Shown: positions 45,479 through 58,800 of the stretch, piece by piece | Layout: each line of letters starts with the position of its first letter | Position numbering within the stretch: the stretch's first letter is position 1 | Made by a program: the position numbers and the translations under genes | The notes under the pieces: generated by a model | The model's input: the letters and a program-made list of their open reading frames with translations, nothing else | Database searches by the model: none | Told to the model about the DNA's origin: nothing | Assembly: GCA_934045905.1 (NCBI GenBank) | Contig: OW203763.1 | Span: forward strand, 18,854,948 to 18,918,947 | Source: Leuctra nigra | Lineage: Eukaryota > Arthropoda > Insecta > Plecoptera > Leuctridae | DNA: 64,000 nt | Direction of reading: 5' to 3'

Positions 45479-46732
45479 GATCAATCAAACTAATTACCTT
45501 TGCATAAAACAAACTTTAAGCACTTCATATGCAGATTTGAGGTTTTTTAGAATCATGTCTGATAATGTGGACTTGTTTCGACATAGATTCCAAAAGACAT
45601 ATTACAGCATCCGAAACAAACAGCAAGAAATTCTTATTCAAAAAAAGTCACAAAAAAATGTATAATGCTCAAAAATACCAAGATGCTCTAAAATCATTTT
45701 AAGGGAAGGGTGTAGGGGTACCCTTTACATGTTAAATTTGCAATTTTTATGTACCTGTTACACAGTTTGTATACACTCAAACTCAACAATTTTTATTTTA
45801 CATATAGTTATATGTCTTATGAAGGCACTGTAGTAGAATTATACTTCTAGCATGAATACTTTCGTCGAAATTATTATTTGCATGGTACTGTAATATGTTG
45901 CAGAAAAAAATCAATATTTTTTGGTGATTATTTTTTTTAGCACTTCCCCTAATTATCTCAGCTATCTAATTCTGCTACCATCTATTGATAATGACTTAAG
46001 GATTATAGAGAGAAAAAATGAAGAATTTTCTTTGGATAGTTTTTCGGCAACAGGTACCTGAACATTCAAAAATACGTTTTTGAGTTATCAAGGTTTAAAG
46101 ATACATATGTTTTATTTACTACCTACAGTTGAAATCAGTTTATTGAAATCACTTGACTTTAAAATCATCATAACTATTTTAGTTCTTAAAAAAAGTTACT
46201 ACATGTGGACATTGTTTTATTCAGAAAACTCGACAGAAAATTTAAAAAAAAAAAAATTAAAAAAAAAATCAGTATTGCCTACACCCTCCCCTTAAACAAA
46301 TCAAATATAGTCTTTCGAAAATTTCGCTACGCGGCAGTTTTCAGGGGGGTGCACCCCCCTGACCCCCTATTGAGTCCAGCTATAACTCTTTATTTTTTGC
46401 ATAATTATTTTGCCCTCCCGGCTAAAATGTGTGAGTTCAACACTGGTCAGATCAACAGTTGGCAGTACGGGACGCAAGAGGGTACCGTAGGCAGTATGGG
46501 GACATACAGGGTATAAAACAGCAAGAAAAGCTTAGTGTAGTCTAATGCAGGAATGGAATGCACCTTTGTCTGATTAAAATTAACAACTAAGCTAATTTGT
46601 GAGAGACGTCCGGCCAATATTTTCGATTCTCATTCAATTCTTCCTAAGCTTTCAGTGTTTTAAGAGTCGATAATACTCGCAAAAAAATTTCGATTCGGAT
46701 GTAATAAAAGTCCTAGAATTGCATGAAAATGC

Positions 46733-47440
46733 ATTACGATACCAAAACTGCAAAACCTCGTAACTGCAGATAGCAAAAATGTTCAGAAGGAAAAAACACC
46801 ATACCATGTAAATTACAGTTTTTGGTATAAAAAACTTAATTATTTTTATTGCCTCTCAAATAGTACAATGGTATTATGTATCTCTTAATTTATAACATTT
46901 ATTGCATAATTTTTTAATTAATTGTCAGATACGAGTTTTTTCCATTTAAATTCATGCTCATATTGCATTGTCAGCTCGTAGATACGAGGTTTTGCATGGT
47001 AGATACGAGGTTTTGCATGGTAGATACGATGTTTTGCATGGTAGATACGAGGTTATGCATGGTAGATACGAGGTTTTGCATGGTAGATACGAGGTTTTGC
47101 ATGGTAGATACGAGGTTATGCATGGTAAATACGAGGTTTTGCATGGTAGATACGAGGTTTTGCATGGTAGATACGAGGTTTTGCATGGTAGATACGAGGT
47201 TTTGCATGGTAGATACGAGGTTTTGCATGGTAGATACGAGGTTATGCATGGTTGATTTTCTAAGCAATAGGGAAAACCTCGTATCTGCTTTAGAAGGCAG
47301 TGAAATGACCGCATTTCATTGGTTGCGCAGATACGAGGTTGTGCAAGCGGGAAGAACAAATTATTTCAAATTTTTTGGTGTAATAAAAACATTATTGAAA
47401 AAGATGTAGTTACGAGGTTTTGCAGTTTTGGTATCGATTA
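46733..47440. mobile_element. MITE with internal minisatellite derived from its terminal repeat
   Basis: 29-bp perfect terminal inverted repeats (46737-46765, 47408-47436; start CGATACCAAAACTGCAAAAC) flanked by ATTA on both sides (46733-46736, 47437-47440). The terminal-repeat core TACGAGGTTTTGCA recurs inside as a 13-copy, 21-bp array and as several single inverted or direct copies. Confidence 0.88.
46978..47250. repeat. 21-bp minisatellite, 13 copies
   Basis: Exactly 13 units of GTAGATACGAGGTTTTGCAT plus G, three with ATG replacing TTG in the TTTTGCA core. Open in several frames on both strands, which explains frames of 95-151 codons here. Confidence 0.97.
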
Positions 47441-47984
47441 GCAATGAGTTGCATGTTGCTTATACTGCTGTGAAGTAAGATATTTTAAATCAAATATTGA
47501 AAACCACAAAAAAATCATAAAAAGGCGGTCCCTACTTTTTTCTTAACGACTTGACCGATTGTCTTCAAAATTTAACAGCATAGAGATAAAGGGTAAGTCT
47601 GTGTCTCTAGTGATTCAAGAAAATAAAAAAATGTTTTTTTCTGGTATTAGGAGGCGCTAACACGGGCAACATGGGTCTTTTTGGCTGCACCTGCCCTGAA
47701 ATAACTAAACAAAAAATAAAACTTTTGGGCCACTGGAGACACAAATCCAGATTTGAGACACAGATTTGAATCACTTTGAATCACTTTTTATCTATAATCT
47801 ATGAAAATTTGAACACAATCGGTAAAGCAGTTTAGAAAAAAGTAGCGGCCGCCTTTTTGTACTTCATAAAACATAGATTTCATCAAGTATTATATTGGTA
47901 TATTCTTTATGATGACAAAAAAGTAAAGTGACAAATATACCGGCTGGTGCAAAAAACAATGGGTGGGACATAGCTGAGACGAAA

Positions 47985-48230
47985 ATACTGCTTACATCGA
48001 GCTAAACATACTAAGGTGTGTTGTGTAAAAGTAAAAGTTTCAGAAATATTACTTTTGTAGTAAAAAAGTAGCTATTTGAATTTGGTTGTCCAATAGCTCA
48101 AATAGTGCGCGTTCTCAACCGTCCATTGCATTTGCACGCTATGTTTATTCAAAACTTCTTACAAATCTCAATATGAATATTTTCAAAAGTTATGCAAAAT
48201 ATTGCTATTAATCGTGTAAAAATATGAATA
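47985..48230. repeat. half-copy of the 31.56-32.42-kb fold-back family
   Basis: AAGTTTCAGAAATATTACTT and TTTGAATTTGGTTGTC, then GTTTATTCAAAACT and ATGCAAAATATTGC, match the 31.6-kb element. Confidence 0.5.
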
Positions 48231-49533
48231 CATGGATCAAGCCTAAACGCAGAATATCATTTCTAAAGTTTTCTTACTCAAGGTCATTTCAGAAAGTGAA
48301 ATTTTATTACATTTTATGTAATGAATCCATTTTATTTTCATATCGAATATTAAATCATGATAAAATAAGAGTTCGACAGACGATCGCGGAAGCCGACTTT
48401 CATTGTTTAGTAATGTCATTGATCCCTGTGACGCCGAGATTGCCATCGCAACAGTAATTATTAAAGTACTGACGGATGTGCATAGTTGTCGATTTCATAT
48501 TGATTGCAAGGCAGATTTTTACTTGAGATGCATTCTGTGAGCTTCGACCATTTTTTAAATGAAGAATAAATTATAATTATAAAACTGGGTAAACGCAGAA
48601 ACTTCTATAGTTTCCTCGTCAAAAACTAAAAATAATATTAATTATTTTATTTATTTATTATTTACAGCATGTAATGAGAATCTGGGTTGTGATGTCATTT
48701 CTAAGTCCACAACAATGTGTTACAATGGTGATATGCTTTGTTACCATGGCAGCATAATTATGAGGTATAACAATATCAATTTTCCTGTTTTAAAGTTAGA
48801 AGAAAAATATCAAACTTTGTAAATCAATTGAACAATTGTAAATCACAAATTAACAAATGTAACAAATGTAAATCAATTGAACTGAAATGTAAATCAATTG
48901 AATCAATTCAATTGTAAATTCAATTGAACCCACAACAAAAGTAATAGCACATCTGTATTCAGCAACGTCTCCCCTACCATAATAATACAATTATTTGGAA
49001 ATGTAATTTAGAGGAGAATTCCATATTCTCGTATTGAAATATCGACTAACATTCAGGCGTAAAAAGCATTGTATTACGATTATACCTGGAAAATGACAGA
49101 CAGTAATGCTTATAATTATGTTCATGCGTCTATTTACTGGGTTTTGCGTCAGCAAGGTCCATGCAGTGACAATGGCAACATAGGAAGCTGTGTGAATTGA
49201 CTCTTGTTTCATGCTCTCTCGTCTTGAATACTCACATTGATTGTCGCTACTATCTCATGTATTATCTAATGGTCTCTATCTATTCTATTAAACTAATATT
49301 TCTTTAAAACCACATCAGTGTCCCAGTTTCTCCTCTCTATACACAACATCTTGCGACTCCCTTAATTGACCCGTTTTTCTCATATTTAGAAGAATGGTTC
49401 ATTGACTACTATTTACATACAGAATAACTTTAGTTCATTAATTTCATTTCAATTATTTGACATTTTATTTCATTCTAATATCTAAGAAACCACCATATAG
49501 GTATTAAAAAAACATATTTTTGAATAATATATC

Positions 49534-49539
49534 TTTATT
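49534..49539 (-). terminator. ALP-B polyadenylation signal
   Basis: AATAAA on the minus strand, 66 nt past the ALP-B stop. Confidence 0.65.
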
Positions 49540-49605
49540 TGCTGTAATTGATTTCAAGTATAATATGTGTTATTATAATGTGTTATGTATCTATTACATG
49601 AAGGT

Positions 49606-49835
49606 TCATCCTACATAACAATGACCTTGCTTCTCCTCCACACATGCTTCATTGCACATGGTCACCCCGCTTCCAATACACGCGGCGTACGCCATGATGT
49701 GTGGAAGAACGTTCTGCTCGTAAATGCCAGTGAAGAGATGGGCCCAGGGGCCCGATGCGTGGACAGTTACATCGTCACCTCCACGGGTCGAACTTGCCAG
49801 AGGCACCATACCAGGGAACATAAAGTCCTTGTCCA
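49606..49835 (-). CDS. Alp: ALP-B exon 11 (Zn ligand His changed to Arg)
   Basis: [23 protein letters not shown] in place of CAT at ALP-A H493. Ends [16 protein letters not shown], no GPI signal. Confidence 0.94.
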
Positions 49836-52800
49836 CTGTTGAATAAAGGTGTACAATTTGTGATTTACTATGATTTAAACGGGGAGTAGAAAACGTGGTG
49901 GCTCACAATATTTGAGGAGTAAAGCATACATGTTATTTAAATTATGTGATGTAAATAGGGAGTAGAAAACGGCATGGCTCATATACTAAATCATCAACAT
50001 TCTTGCACAATTATTATTTCAATATGGGGATAGTTATTCCATCTTCAATATTAAATTCTTCCTTTTCACTTCGTACAACAAAAGCCCATCACCAAGTGAA
50101 CTTTCGCAATTGAGGGACTGGCTGCATGAACAGTTAATTTCGCTCAGCGCGATTTCGATTCTCTATGTTAATAATTGCTGTAACGCACTTAGTTTCAACA
50201 AATCATGGAACATCTCATAGCCAATAATTTTTGTATTCCTTAAATAAGTCAACTGCTGTAAGATTTTCTATAACATGTTGAAACTCTCTGACTCTCTGAC
50301 CTCTCTGAGGTAATACATGCTAAAATCGAAAGTGATTTAAACTGATCATGTTGCCGGCGCCTTAATTAAGAGGTATAACTGTCGTGAGAAAACAATTTGC
50401 TGTATTTATATACCAAATAATTGAGCACATGTAGGTTATATTCCCTATATCTCGTAGTGCAATGGTACATACCCATATTCTCTTGTGAGAGATCCACTCG
50501 GCTGCCATCAGGGTTCACATGGTGGCTGGGTCCATTGGCGTAGCTCAGTGTCGCGTATGGCAAGTGGTCGTTTCCCTTGTTTGGTGCAGAGAGGATGGGG
50601 TTGCCTCTGACAGGGTATCCACTTCAACAGAGAATACAAGACTATTGAACAAAGTAATGGACGCTTACATTTTGAACATTATGTTTTGACGTATTTAAAT
50701 GACACAAACATGTAAAATAAATCTAAACTTTATATTAATACATGCGTGAACATGAAAAAGTGAATTTGTTTACAATTATTTATTATCTGATTATATCGCA
50801 AATATGGGTGTCAAATAGTTGGATGCTGCAGCATCTAACGCTAGAAGCTGGTAGATGAAGTCTCTAACTTTGGCTATAGAGATCCATCTCAAAAGCGAGT
50901 TGTACAATCAGCATAGGAGATGCTAGAGATGAAGATGAACTCACATCTCGGAGGTGAAGGTTATACACAATCGCGTTGCTGATATTACTGAATTGAACGC
51001 TAAAAAAACCCGGTAAAACCCCGGTGTTGACGGTGTAAAAGTAAAAGCCGTCAACATAAACAAAATTCCAATCAACAGAGTTACTCAACCTGCGGCCCGC
51101 GGGACTAATTTTTGTGGCCGCCCAGTTGATGTTTCACATACCGACTTATTCACAAAATGTGTACAATGTGAAAATAATATTTAAACAAGTTATGATTTCT
51201 CGTTTCATTTGAGAGAAATTTGAGAGTCGTCATGTTATTATCCACGCATCAGGCTGAAAATGCGACGAAAGCTAAATGTAACTTCATACTTGTTGCAGCG
51301 AAAATGAAGCCCTTTACCAATTCCAAAAATGGTAAAAAAGTGTATTGTTTTCCCGTGTGAAATATTGTTCGATTCGTTTCCTAATAAACAAGACACTGAA
51401 TAAAGCAGGCACAAAGGAAGCAGACTCAGGGTGCTAGTAGTATGCTAGCTGACTGATCCCACTCTCCACACAAAATTAAGTTTAGCGTCCCAGAATCACT
51501 TAAATGGCTTCAAATTCTAAAAAAACGCCCTTCGGGGCAACAATTGGGGATAGTTTGCTTCAATGGGCTTGTTCACTGCCATTTGCTCTCACCAGGATCG
51601 CTAGCATCGGATTAGCTTGGGCAGCTTCGTTGGGCCGAGATTAGTAACATTTTTCTTAGTAACCAAAATGTCCGTGGGATGGCGCTACCGGTTGGGTAAC
51701 ATCTTTGGTAGTAACTAAAATGAGTTTTAAAGAGTTTAAATGACCAATTTATGTATTGATAGTCTTTGGTAGTCTGTTGTAATCTCAAATACATTTAAAA
51801 ATGTAAATAACAGTGTCCTACGTGCATAATATATCTTTGTAAAACGAAATGTCATCATTGACCCAACATAAATTCCATATTTTCAAATTTTCGTCATCTT
51901 GCCGCGTTCTTATCTCTGCCCAGTAAATAGTTTTCACATGAAAACAAGATACGACTTCAGGCTACATCTTTGTACTATGTACATTTTAGGGGTTTTTTGT
52001 TTTTTCTGTTAATTTTTGGGTCATTTTTAATAATGTAAACACTCTGTGCCGTAATTATTTGTACCGGAAATCAAAGCCGGAAATGACGTAATTTTGTTAC
52101 TCATCTCGGCCTAAAGTCGGATTAAAGCACGTAACATAGTGGCGCCATCTATGCTGAGCTTTGCGTGAACAAGCCCATTCGTGTATTTTAGAGGCCCAGA
52201 ATCACTTTTAAATTGTAAAATTCTAAAAAAATGCCCTGCGGGGATAAGGCTGAGGAATTTCGCCCCCCGCGACCCCCCTTCCGGGTGTCGCAATCCTCCC
52301 CCCCCCCCCCATGATAAGAGTAGTTTCTAAGCGCCTGGAATGAACCAACCTGATCACGTGAGCATTGTCGTACTTCTTTAAAAAGTGCGGCCCGCCAACA
52401 AAAGGAAATTTGTTTTATTGGTCCGCAAGTCAAAAAGGTTGAGTACCACTGATTTAGAATCTCAAATTGACAACGAGAGGTTCACGACTAATGCTCAAAT
52501 GTAACTTACATTATGTATAGCCCTTTTATATGGTGTCAGGGTGGCTAGGTGGTCATTCTAAATTTCCTTGTCGTCTCATATCAATTGATACGGCGGCGTC
52601 ACTTCTATGTTAGATCTAAGAAAACACTCCATTGCGTACTTACCCGAATCAAGTGAAACGAGACGACAAGGGAATTTAGAATCAGGCGTACTTACCTGAT
52701 ACTCATGGTTTGCGAGTGATCAGAAGTGACAACAATCAACGTGTCTTTAGTACATGTCATGTTCAAGGCCACGTCGACTGCTTTAGCCAGCTCTAAGGTT

Positions 52801-55800
52801 TCATCCAAAGCTTTTCTCGCTTTCGTCTCGTGATGGGCGTAGTTAATAAGGTCTCCTAAGACATCCAAATAGACGTAAGACAATGTCTCAAAACATCGAG
52901 AATTAATGTGTCTCAGAGATGCATGACATTTGCATAGGCAGTTTAGTTTTGTTCATTATTGCACCGTATTAAATTAATATCGTTGTAAAATTAAGTGAAC
53001 GTAGCAAGTTGACTCGGAGAGTAACGCTCTGGACTTGAAATGTCTCGGGTTCGATTCCCATGTCCAAAAGCTGCACATTCGCAATGCAAGAACAGAGTGT
53101 TACTGCTTGAGCTAACTTGCTTCCTCCACGAAATGTATAACTGGTGAGAGGACAGGTGATGAGGCAGATTTCACAAAACAGATGTGACAAGACAGATGTG
53201 ACGAGGCAGATGTGACGAGGCAGATGTGACGAGGCAGATGTGACGAGGCAGATGTGACAAGACAGATGTGGCGAGGCAGATGTGGCGAGGCAGATGTGAC
53301 GAGGCAGATGTGGCGAGGCAGATGTGACGAGGCATTTGTGACGAGGCAGATGTGACGAGACAGATGTGACGAGGCAGATGTGACAAGACAGATGTGACGA
53401 GGCAGATGTGACGAGACAGATGTGACGAGACAGATGTGACGAGGCAGATGTGACGAGACAGATGTGACGAGGCAGATGTGACGAGACAGATGTGACGAGA
53501 CAGATGTGACGAGGCAGATGTGACAAGACAGATATGACGAGGCAGATTTGACAAGACAGTTGTGACGAGACAGATGTGACGAGGCAGATGTGACGAGACA
53601 GATGTGACTCACCCTCAACAAGGAGCACGAACCCTTGATCTCCCTCCTGCAGAATCTTGATTGCCTGTTCTGTCATCTCTGCCAGCGTCGGCTGTATGAC
53701 TTGATCGGCGTCGAGGTGGTAGTGTAATTTGTCAGTCTGGAAAAGTCCCAGGAGGTAGTCGGTACGCTTGGTGTCCACGTCGAAGAGTTCGTCGCGGTTC
53801 CACACGTATCTGTCGCAAGAAACATCATTAGTGGAGAAACTATACTAAGCCCTTGGCACCTGTACAATATTTACTGTATCGAGGAATTGAGGGGTAACGT
53901 GTTACAATATCACAGGCTTGTTGTCAGCTGCTTTTATAATTTCATGACAAATCAAACAGTTTCCCCATTATTAAATTGAAATTGAAATTGGAGATGTATA
54001 TCAAAAATTTCACGAAAAATTTAAATATTTTAATAAGAAAATAAATAAAGAGATAATTGGAGATAGAACAATTTATTCTGAGGTCACAGTTAGATATAAA
54101 ATAAAATCAAGTTATTATTATTGTCGTCGTCGTCGTCGTCATCATCAATGCTATTGTGAGAAAACCCTGCCAGGAACCTCCCATCCTACCATCCTGACTC
54201 CATGGAAGTTTTCCACAGAAACCTACATTCTCAAAACCCTGCCAGTTTACCGGCATATAGCTCACACGTGTAGAAAGATAGAAAATGAGCCAATGGCCTT
54301 TAGTCACATATGAAGGATGGTGTAACCTTACACAAAGAAGTAAAGTTTCGACCACTCCAGTATCTCTATCATAATGGAACAACTTGCAAGTCAGACATTA
54401 ACTCGAGAGCCGAAGCGTTTACTCCATGTTTTCATTTGCCTTCAAATATTCTAAATGAACTTACTCAGGTGAATCCGCCCTTGTTTTCTTATCCTCCAGC
54501 CAGGTCTCAATCAAGTCTTCGCATCCAGATCTGTAGCCACTATTTCCTTGCTCATCGATCACATTCGTGGAGCGGAATTCTCCACGACCTCCACCCAGTA
54601 CAACCTAGCGGCAGACAAGAACATCATTACCTTATAGGTGCACTTACAGGTGAACGTTAACGCGGCGTTTTACTTCACATTCAACTGATGTGTCTTTCAG
54701 TTGGCCTATCAGGAAGGCTCAACAGTCAACGCTACAAATAGACAATAATATAAATAAGGATATAAGATGATGTGATATGATAATGAAACCGGGCAATATT
54801 ATATTTTAAGTTGTATATTGCTAAAAGAATGAAAGAGTATGATGGTGACAGGGAGATGATGAAGAATAGGTAAGGATGGATGGTGGGGAGATTGCGGTCG
54901 TGGCCTATTCGTAGGGAACATACACGGAAAACTAGATGTATAGATTCAACAATCCTGGAATTGTTAACTGATTTTTACTTGACTAAGCAATGTTTAGAGG
55001 AGCTAGAAATGTGTTAGTTTGCTATTACAGCAATGACTAGATTCTTACTATTATATTAAAGAAACAATTTACCGATATTGCTGTAATTTAGTTTCACACT
55101 TTTCGCAAACGATGGCACTGATTTTACTTTGTGACAGAAACACCTTTTACGTGTGTTTTGATATTTAGGCTGAAGAGAAGTTATCATTTTACTCAGATTT
55201 ATTTGAAACCAAGCTGACCATCCATGGCCGAGGCATCATCGGCAAAAGGAAAGTGAGACTTACGTTGAGCTTCCTGCCCGGGTCTGTGGAGACGAGTTGC
55301 TTGGCGATGTCGATGCAGACTTCTGGATCGCGGCCACTGCTGATGACCACGGCGTCGTTCTCCCAGTTGCGGTTGGAGGTGTGTGCGTAGGCGGCGGCCG
55401 GCGTCGCGTGTGTCACTTGCCCCGTCGTCACGACGCCAGTCCTCTTGCCGGCGGCCTGGTGACATGATTACTCACATACAGCAATCCAATCATCAAGGAT
55501 ATCCTGTTAGGATAGGTGTTTTGGATACGCTGTGTTGCTACGTCATTTTTACGCTCATGTAATGACCATGGGAGGGGGGGGGGGGGTTGCTTACCCCCAA
55601 ACTGGAATTCTATAAAAACCGAAAAAAACGAAAAATACATAATATACTTGAATAGAATAAATTCAATATGTTTTTTTGCCTCTTTTCCAGAAAAGTGATT
55701 ACTTTGCCTCATATTTCATATTTTTTGGCTTTGCAGAAAAATCGTAGGTACACCCGCAGTCACATAAATTTCTTGCAAAATTCTAAGTCCTATTTCAAAA

Positions 55801-58800
55801 CTTGATTATCCAGACGAAACACAGAAGTAAACTCAGATTTCGAACATGTGGGGTTGGAGGGTTTGATTATAAGAACCAACCAACCACCTCATACATAATA
55901 ATTATTCGTTCATTCAACAAATATTGACTGTAATTCGAGCTCTAGCTTAGCAGTTTACGGTCTATTTTTCTGACCGCGGGTGAACATCGTAGAAATATGC
56001 TGCTCCAATAGGAAGAAACCCCTTTTTGAGGGTTATTGCTCCGTAAAAACGGCGTACACTCGATTACAGAACATTTTCAAGACCCAACCAAATGCTTGGA
56101 ATTGAGATGATGCTGGCTGGAAGGGCCACAGACTCAGTACCTGTGCCCAAGTAAAGATGGAGTCAAGACGGTTGTCAGGATCGTTCTCGGCGTCGCAGTC
56201 GCTCATCTTCACGTTCGCGGTGACTCCGAGGGTCGCCCAGTTGCTCTTGACGCCACTCAAGAGGGCGGTGGCCGCTCCAGCAGTGCCGGCGACTTGGCTG
56301 TCCACGCAATACGTCTACAAGAAAACAAACACACTTTCAGACTTGGAGTACGTTTTCATGACTATTGCACAGAGACGCAATGGTGGATTATTCATTCACA
56401 GATTTCACAGTAATTTCCAGTCACTTGCATTAACACAGTCTTGATTTACATGTATCGTTTGTTTGGAACACGGCCGTCTGTACACACGTCGTTCGTTCCT
56501 CCTCCTCCTGTGAGCTGCCTGTTATCTGAGGAAAATTTGAAGTTCCTCACCAGCCGCCCCGGGAAGGGACCGCCACCCGGCCCCTTCCCGGGATGACAGG
56601 TGAGGAACTACAATTTTTCCTCAGATAACAGACAGCTCACAGGAGGAGGAACTAACGACGATGCTGTGGTTTAGAAAAACGATTCAATTTCTGGAAAAAT
56701 TGTAGGGATGTCTATAAGCTTGTATAGCCACGTGTTTACATGTCTATACACTCTGAAAATGTACATAAATAAAATATTTATATATTTTTAAAATTTTTTG
56801 TGAATGTGATAACCAGGTAGTGTGCGCAGAAATACCCATATCGTTCAAAACTCATGGTGATTGAGTAACTGAGCTCTTCCTTTATTCACTCAACATTCTC
56901 TCAGTCAGAAGATGCGTTTACGCGATCTTTAAACTCCATATTTTAAATTAAATTACAGGTTAATCACGGTCAATACATTTTTGAGAACTCTTGAAGTGTT
57001 TTAAGTTCATTCCATTCGGAACGTTTAGAATAAAATAGTATGTAATTATCTTCTTTAGCGACGAAGAAATGTCATTCTAAATTTTCTATTTAGAATTCCT
57101 ATTTTCCACACTAATTTTGACTAGTATTCTCGCACTACCTCTTCCTCACCACATAACTATAGAGGACTAAAGAAAATCCACATTTCTGAGGAATGTACAA
57201 CGTTTTATTGGCGTTTGTATTTTGGCATTTGCCCTCAGGCGCTGAAAGGTCTTGTACTCATATATCCCTTCAACATTTTAACATTGATATATTTTTTATT
57301 TCTATTGTATAGTAGGTGAGTTTTCAGCTTCTCGACTAGTTTTATTGAATTTCATAAAATGCTACTGACAACAATGCCTTTTTGATACATTTATCAATTT
57401 GGCCTATCCATCATAATTAAATTTCCGATAACTTTTGATATGTTCACGAGGGCATTTTTCTTGATCAATCCATAAAAAAAAACTTCTGTTGCAATTTGTA
57501 TTTTTTTTAATACAAAAAAAAAATACCTAAATACCTTGGGTACCTTAATACCTTAATACCTTGGTAATTCCTGTGTATGGTAGCTTCCCGAATGACAGCA
57601 CTTCTTCCTCCCCGCTCCGCCCCTTCAGTTGCCCCTGGTATATGCGAGCTGCAGTGATGGTTGGCACAGACATGCCGGCACCGACGAAGTAGATGATGTT
57701 CTTAGCTTGGTTCAAGTTCGGCTGTCTAGATATGCGATCATGCAGCGATGCCTGCGCGTTATTGTTCCAGAACTCAGCAGCTAAAACACATTTATTCAGT
57801 GCTAGGACCTACAGACTTCTCAAGAAATTTCAAAATATCCTATACCAGAGTTTTCTCATTTGCACCTCTGACACTAAAGTTCCCATAAATCGTGTTCAAA
57901 TCGCAAATCGCAGGGACGCAATTCTTGTTTCCATAAATCGCGACAAACTTGCAATTTGACACCCGTAGTGCTATCTACCACCATTATAAGAAACCTCAAA
58001 TAATAGTCCACATAATGTCGATAAAACCGTTAACTGCAAAACTAGTATTACTATACCGTCTATTTACTTTGACGTAAAGAGACTAGACCTACACTTCCAG
58101 GGGGGGGGGGGGGGGGGGGCGATAGGTGTAGGTCTAGTCTATTTACTTTGACGTAAAGAGACTAGACCTACACTTCCAGGGGGGGGGGGGATAGGTGTAG
58201 GTCTAGTCTATTTACTTTGACGTAAAGAGACTAGACCTACACTTCCAGGGGGGGGGGGGGGGGGGGCGGGATAGGTGGAGGTCTAGTCTATTTACTTTGA
58301 CGTAAAGAGACTAGACCTACACTTCCAGGGGGGGGGGGGGGGGGGATAGGTGTAGGTCTAGTCTATTTACTTTGACGTAAAGAGACTAGACCTACACTTC
58401 CGGGGGGGGGGGGGGGGGGGCGGGATAGGTGTAGGTCTAGTCTATTTACTTTGACGTAAAGAGACTAGACCTACACTTCCAGGGGGGGGGGGGGGGGGCG
58501 GGATAGGTGTAGGTCTAGTCTATTTACTTTGACGTAAAGAGACTAGACCTACACTTCCAGGGGGGGGGGGGGGGGGGGGGGCGGGATAGGTGTAGGTCTA
58601 GTCTATTTACTTTGACGTAAAGAGACTAGACCTACACTTCCGGGGGGGGGGGGGGGGCGGGATAGGTGTAGGTCTAGTCTATTTACTTTGACGTAAAGAG
58701 ACTAGACCTACACTTCCGGGGGGGGGGGGGGGGGGGGGGGCGGGATAGGTGTAGGTCTAGTCTATTTACTTTGACGTAAAGAGACTAGACCTACACTTCC

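Larger units (their letters stand above)
45479..49533. other. ALP-A/ALP-B intergenic region, no gene
   Basis: No coding exon supported. It holds the repeat-bearing MITE at 46737-47436 and a half-copy of the fold-back family near 47985-48230; the remainder is AT-rich. Confidence 0.5.

Noticed and set aside
45324..45665. Plus-strand 113-aa frame
   Set aside because: Antisense to the ALP-A first exon and promoter; no domain.
46978..47250. CRISPR-like array
   Set aside because: Repeats are contiguous with no spacers, in a eukaryotic genome; a minisatellite.
46954..47409. Repeat proteins of 95-151 aa on both strands
   Set aside because: Translations of the 21-bp minisatellite inside a MITE; no start context, splice partner or codon bias.
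53112..53805. Long minus-strand frames with [12 protein letters not shown] repeats, including one continuous with ALP-B exon 8
   Set aside because: The frame runs through a valid GTGAGT donor into intronic minisatellite; normal splicing to 52855 restores the ALP family sequence.
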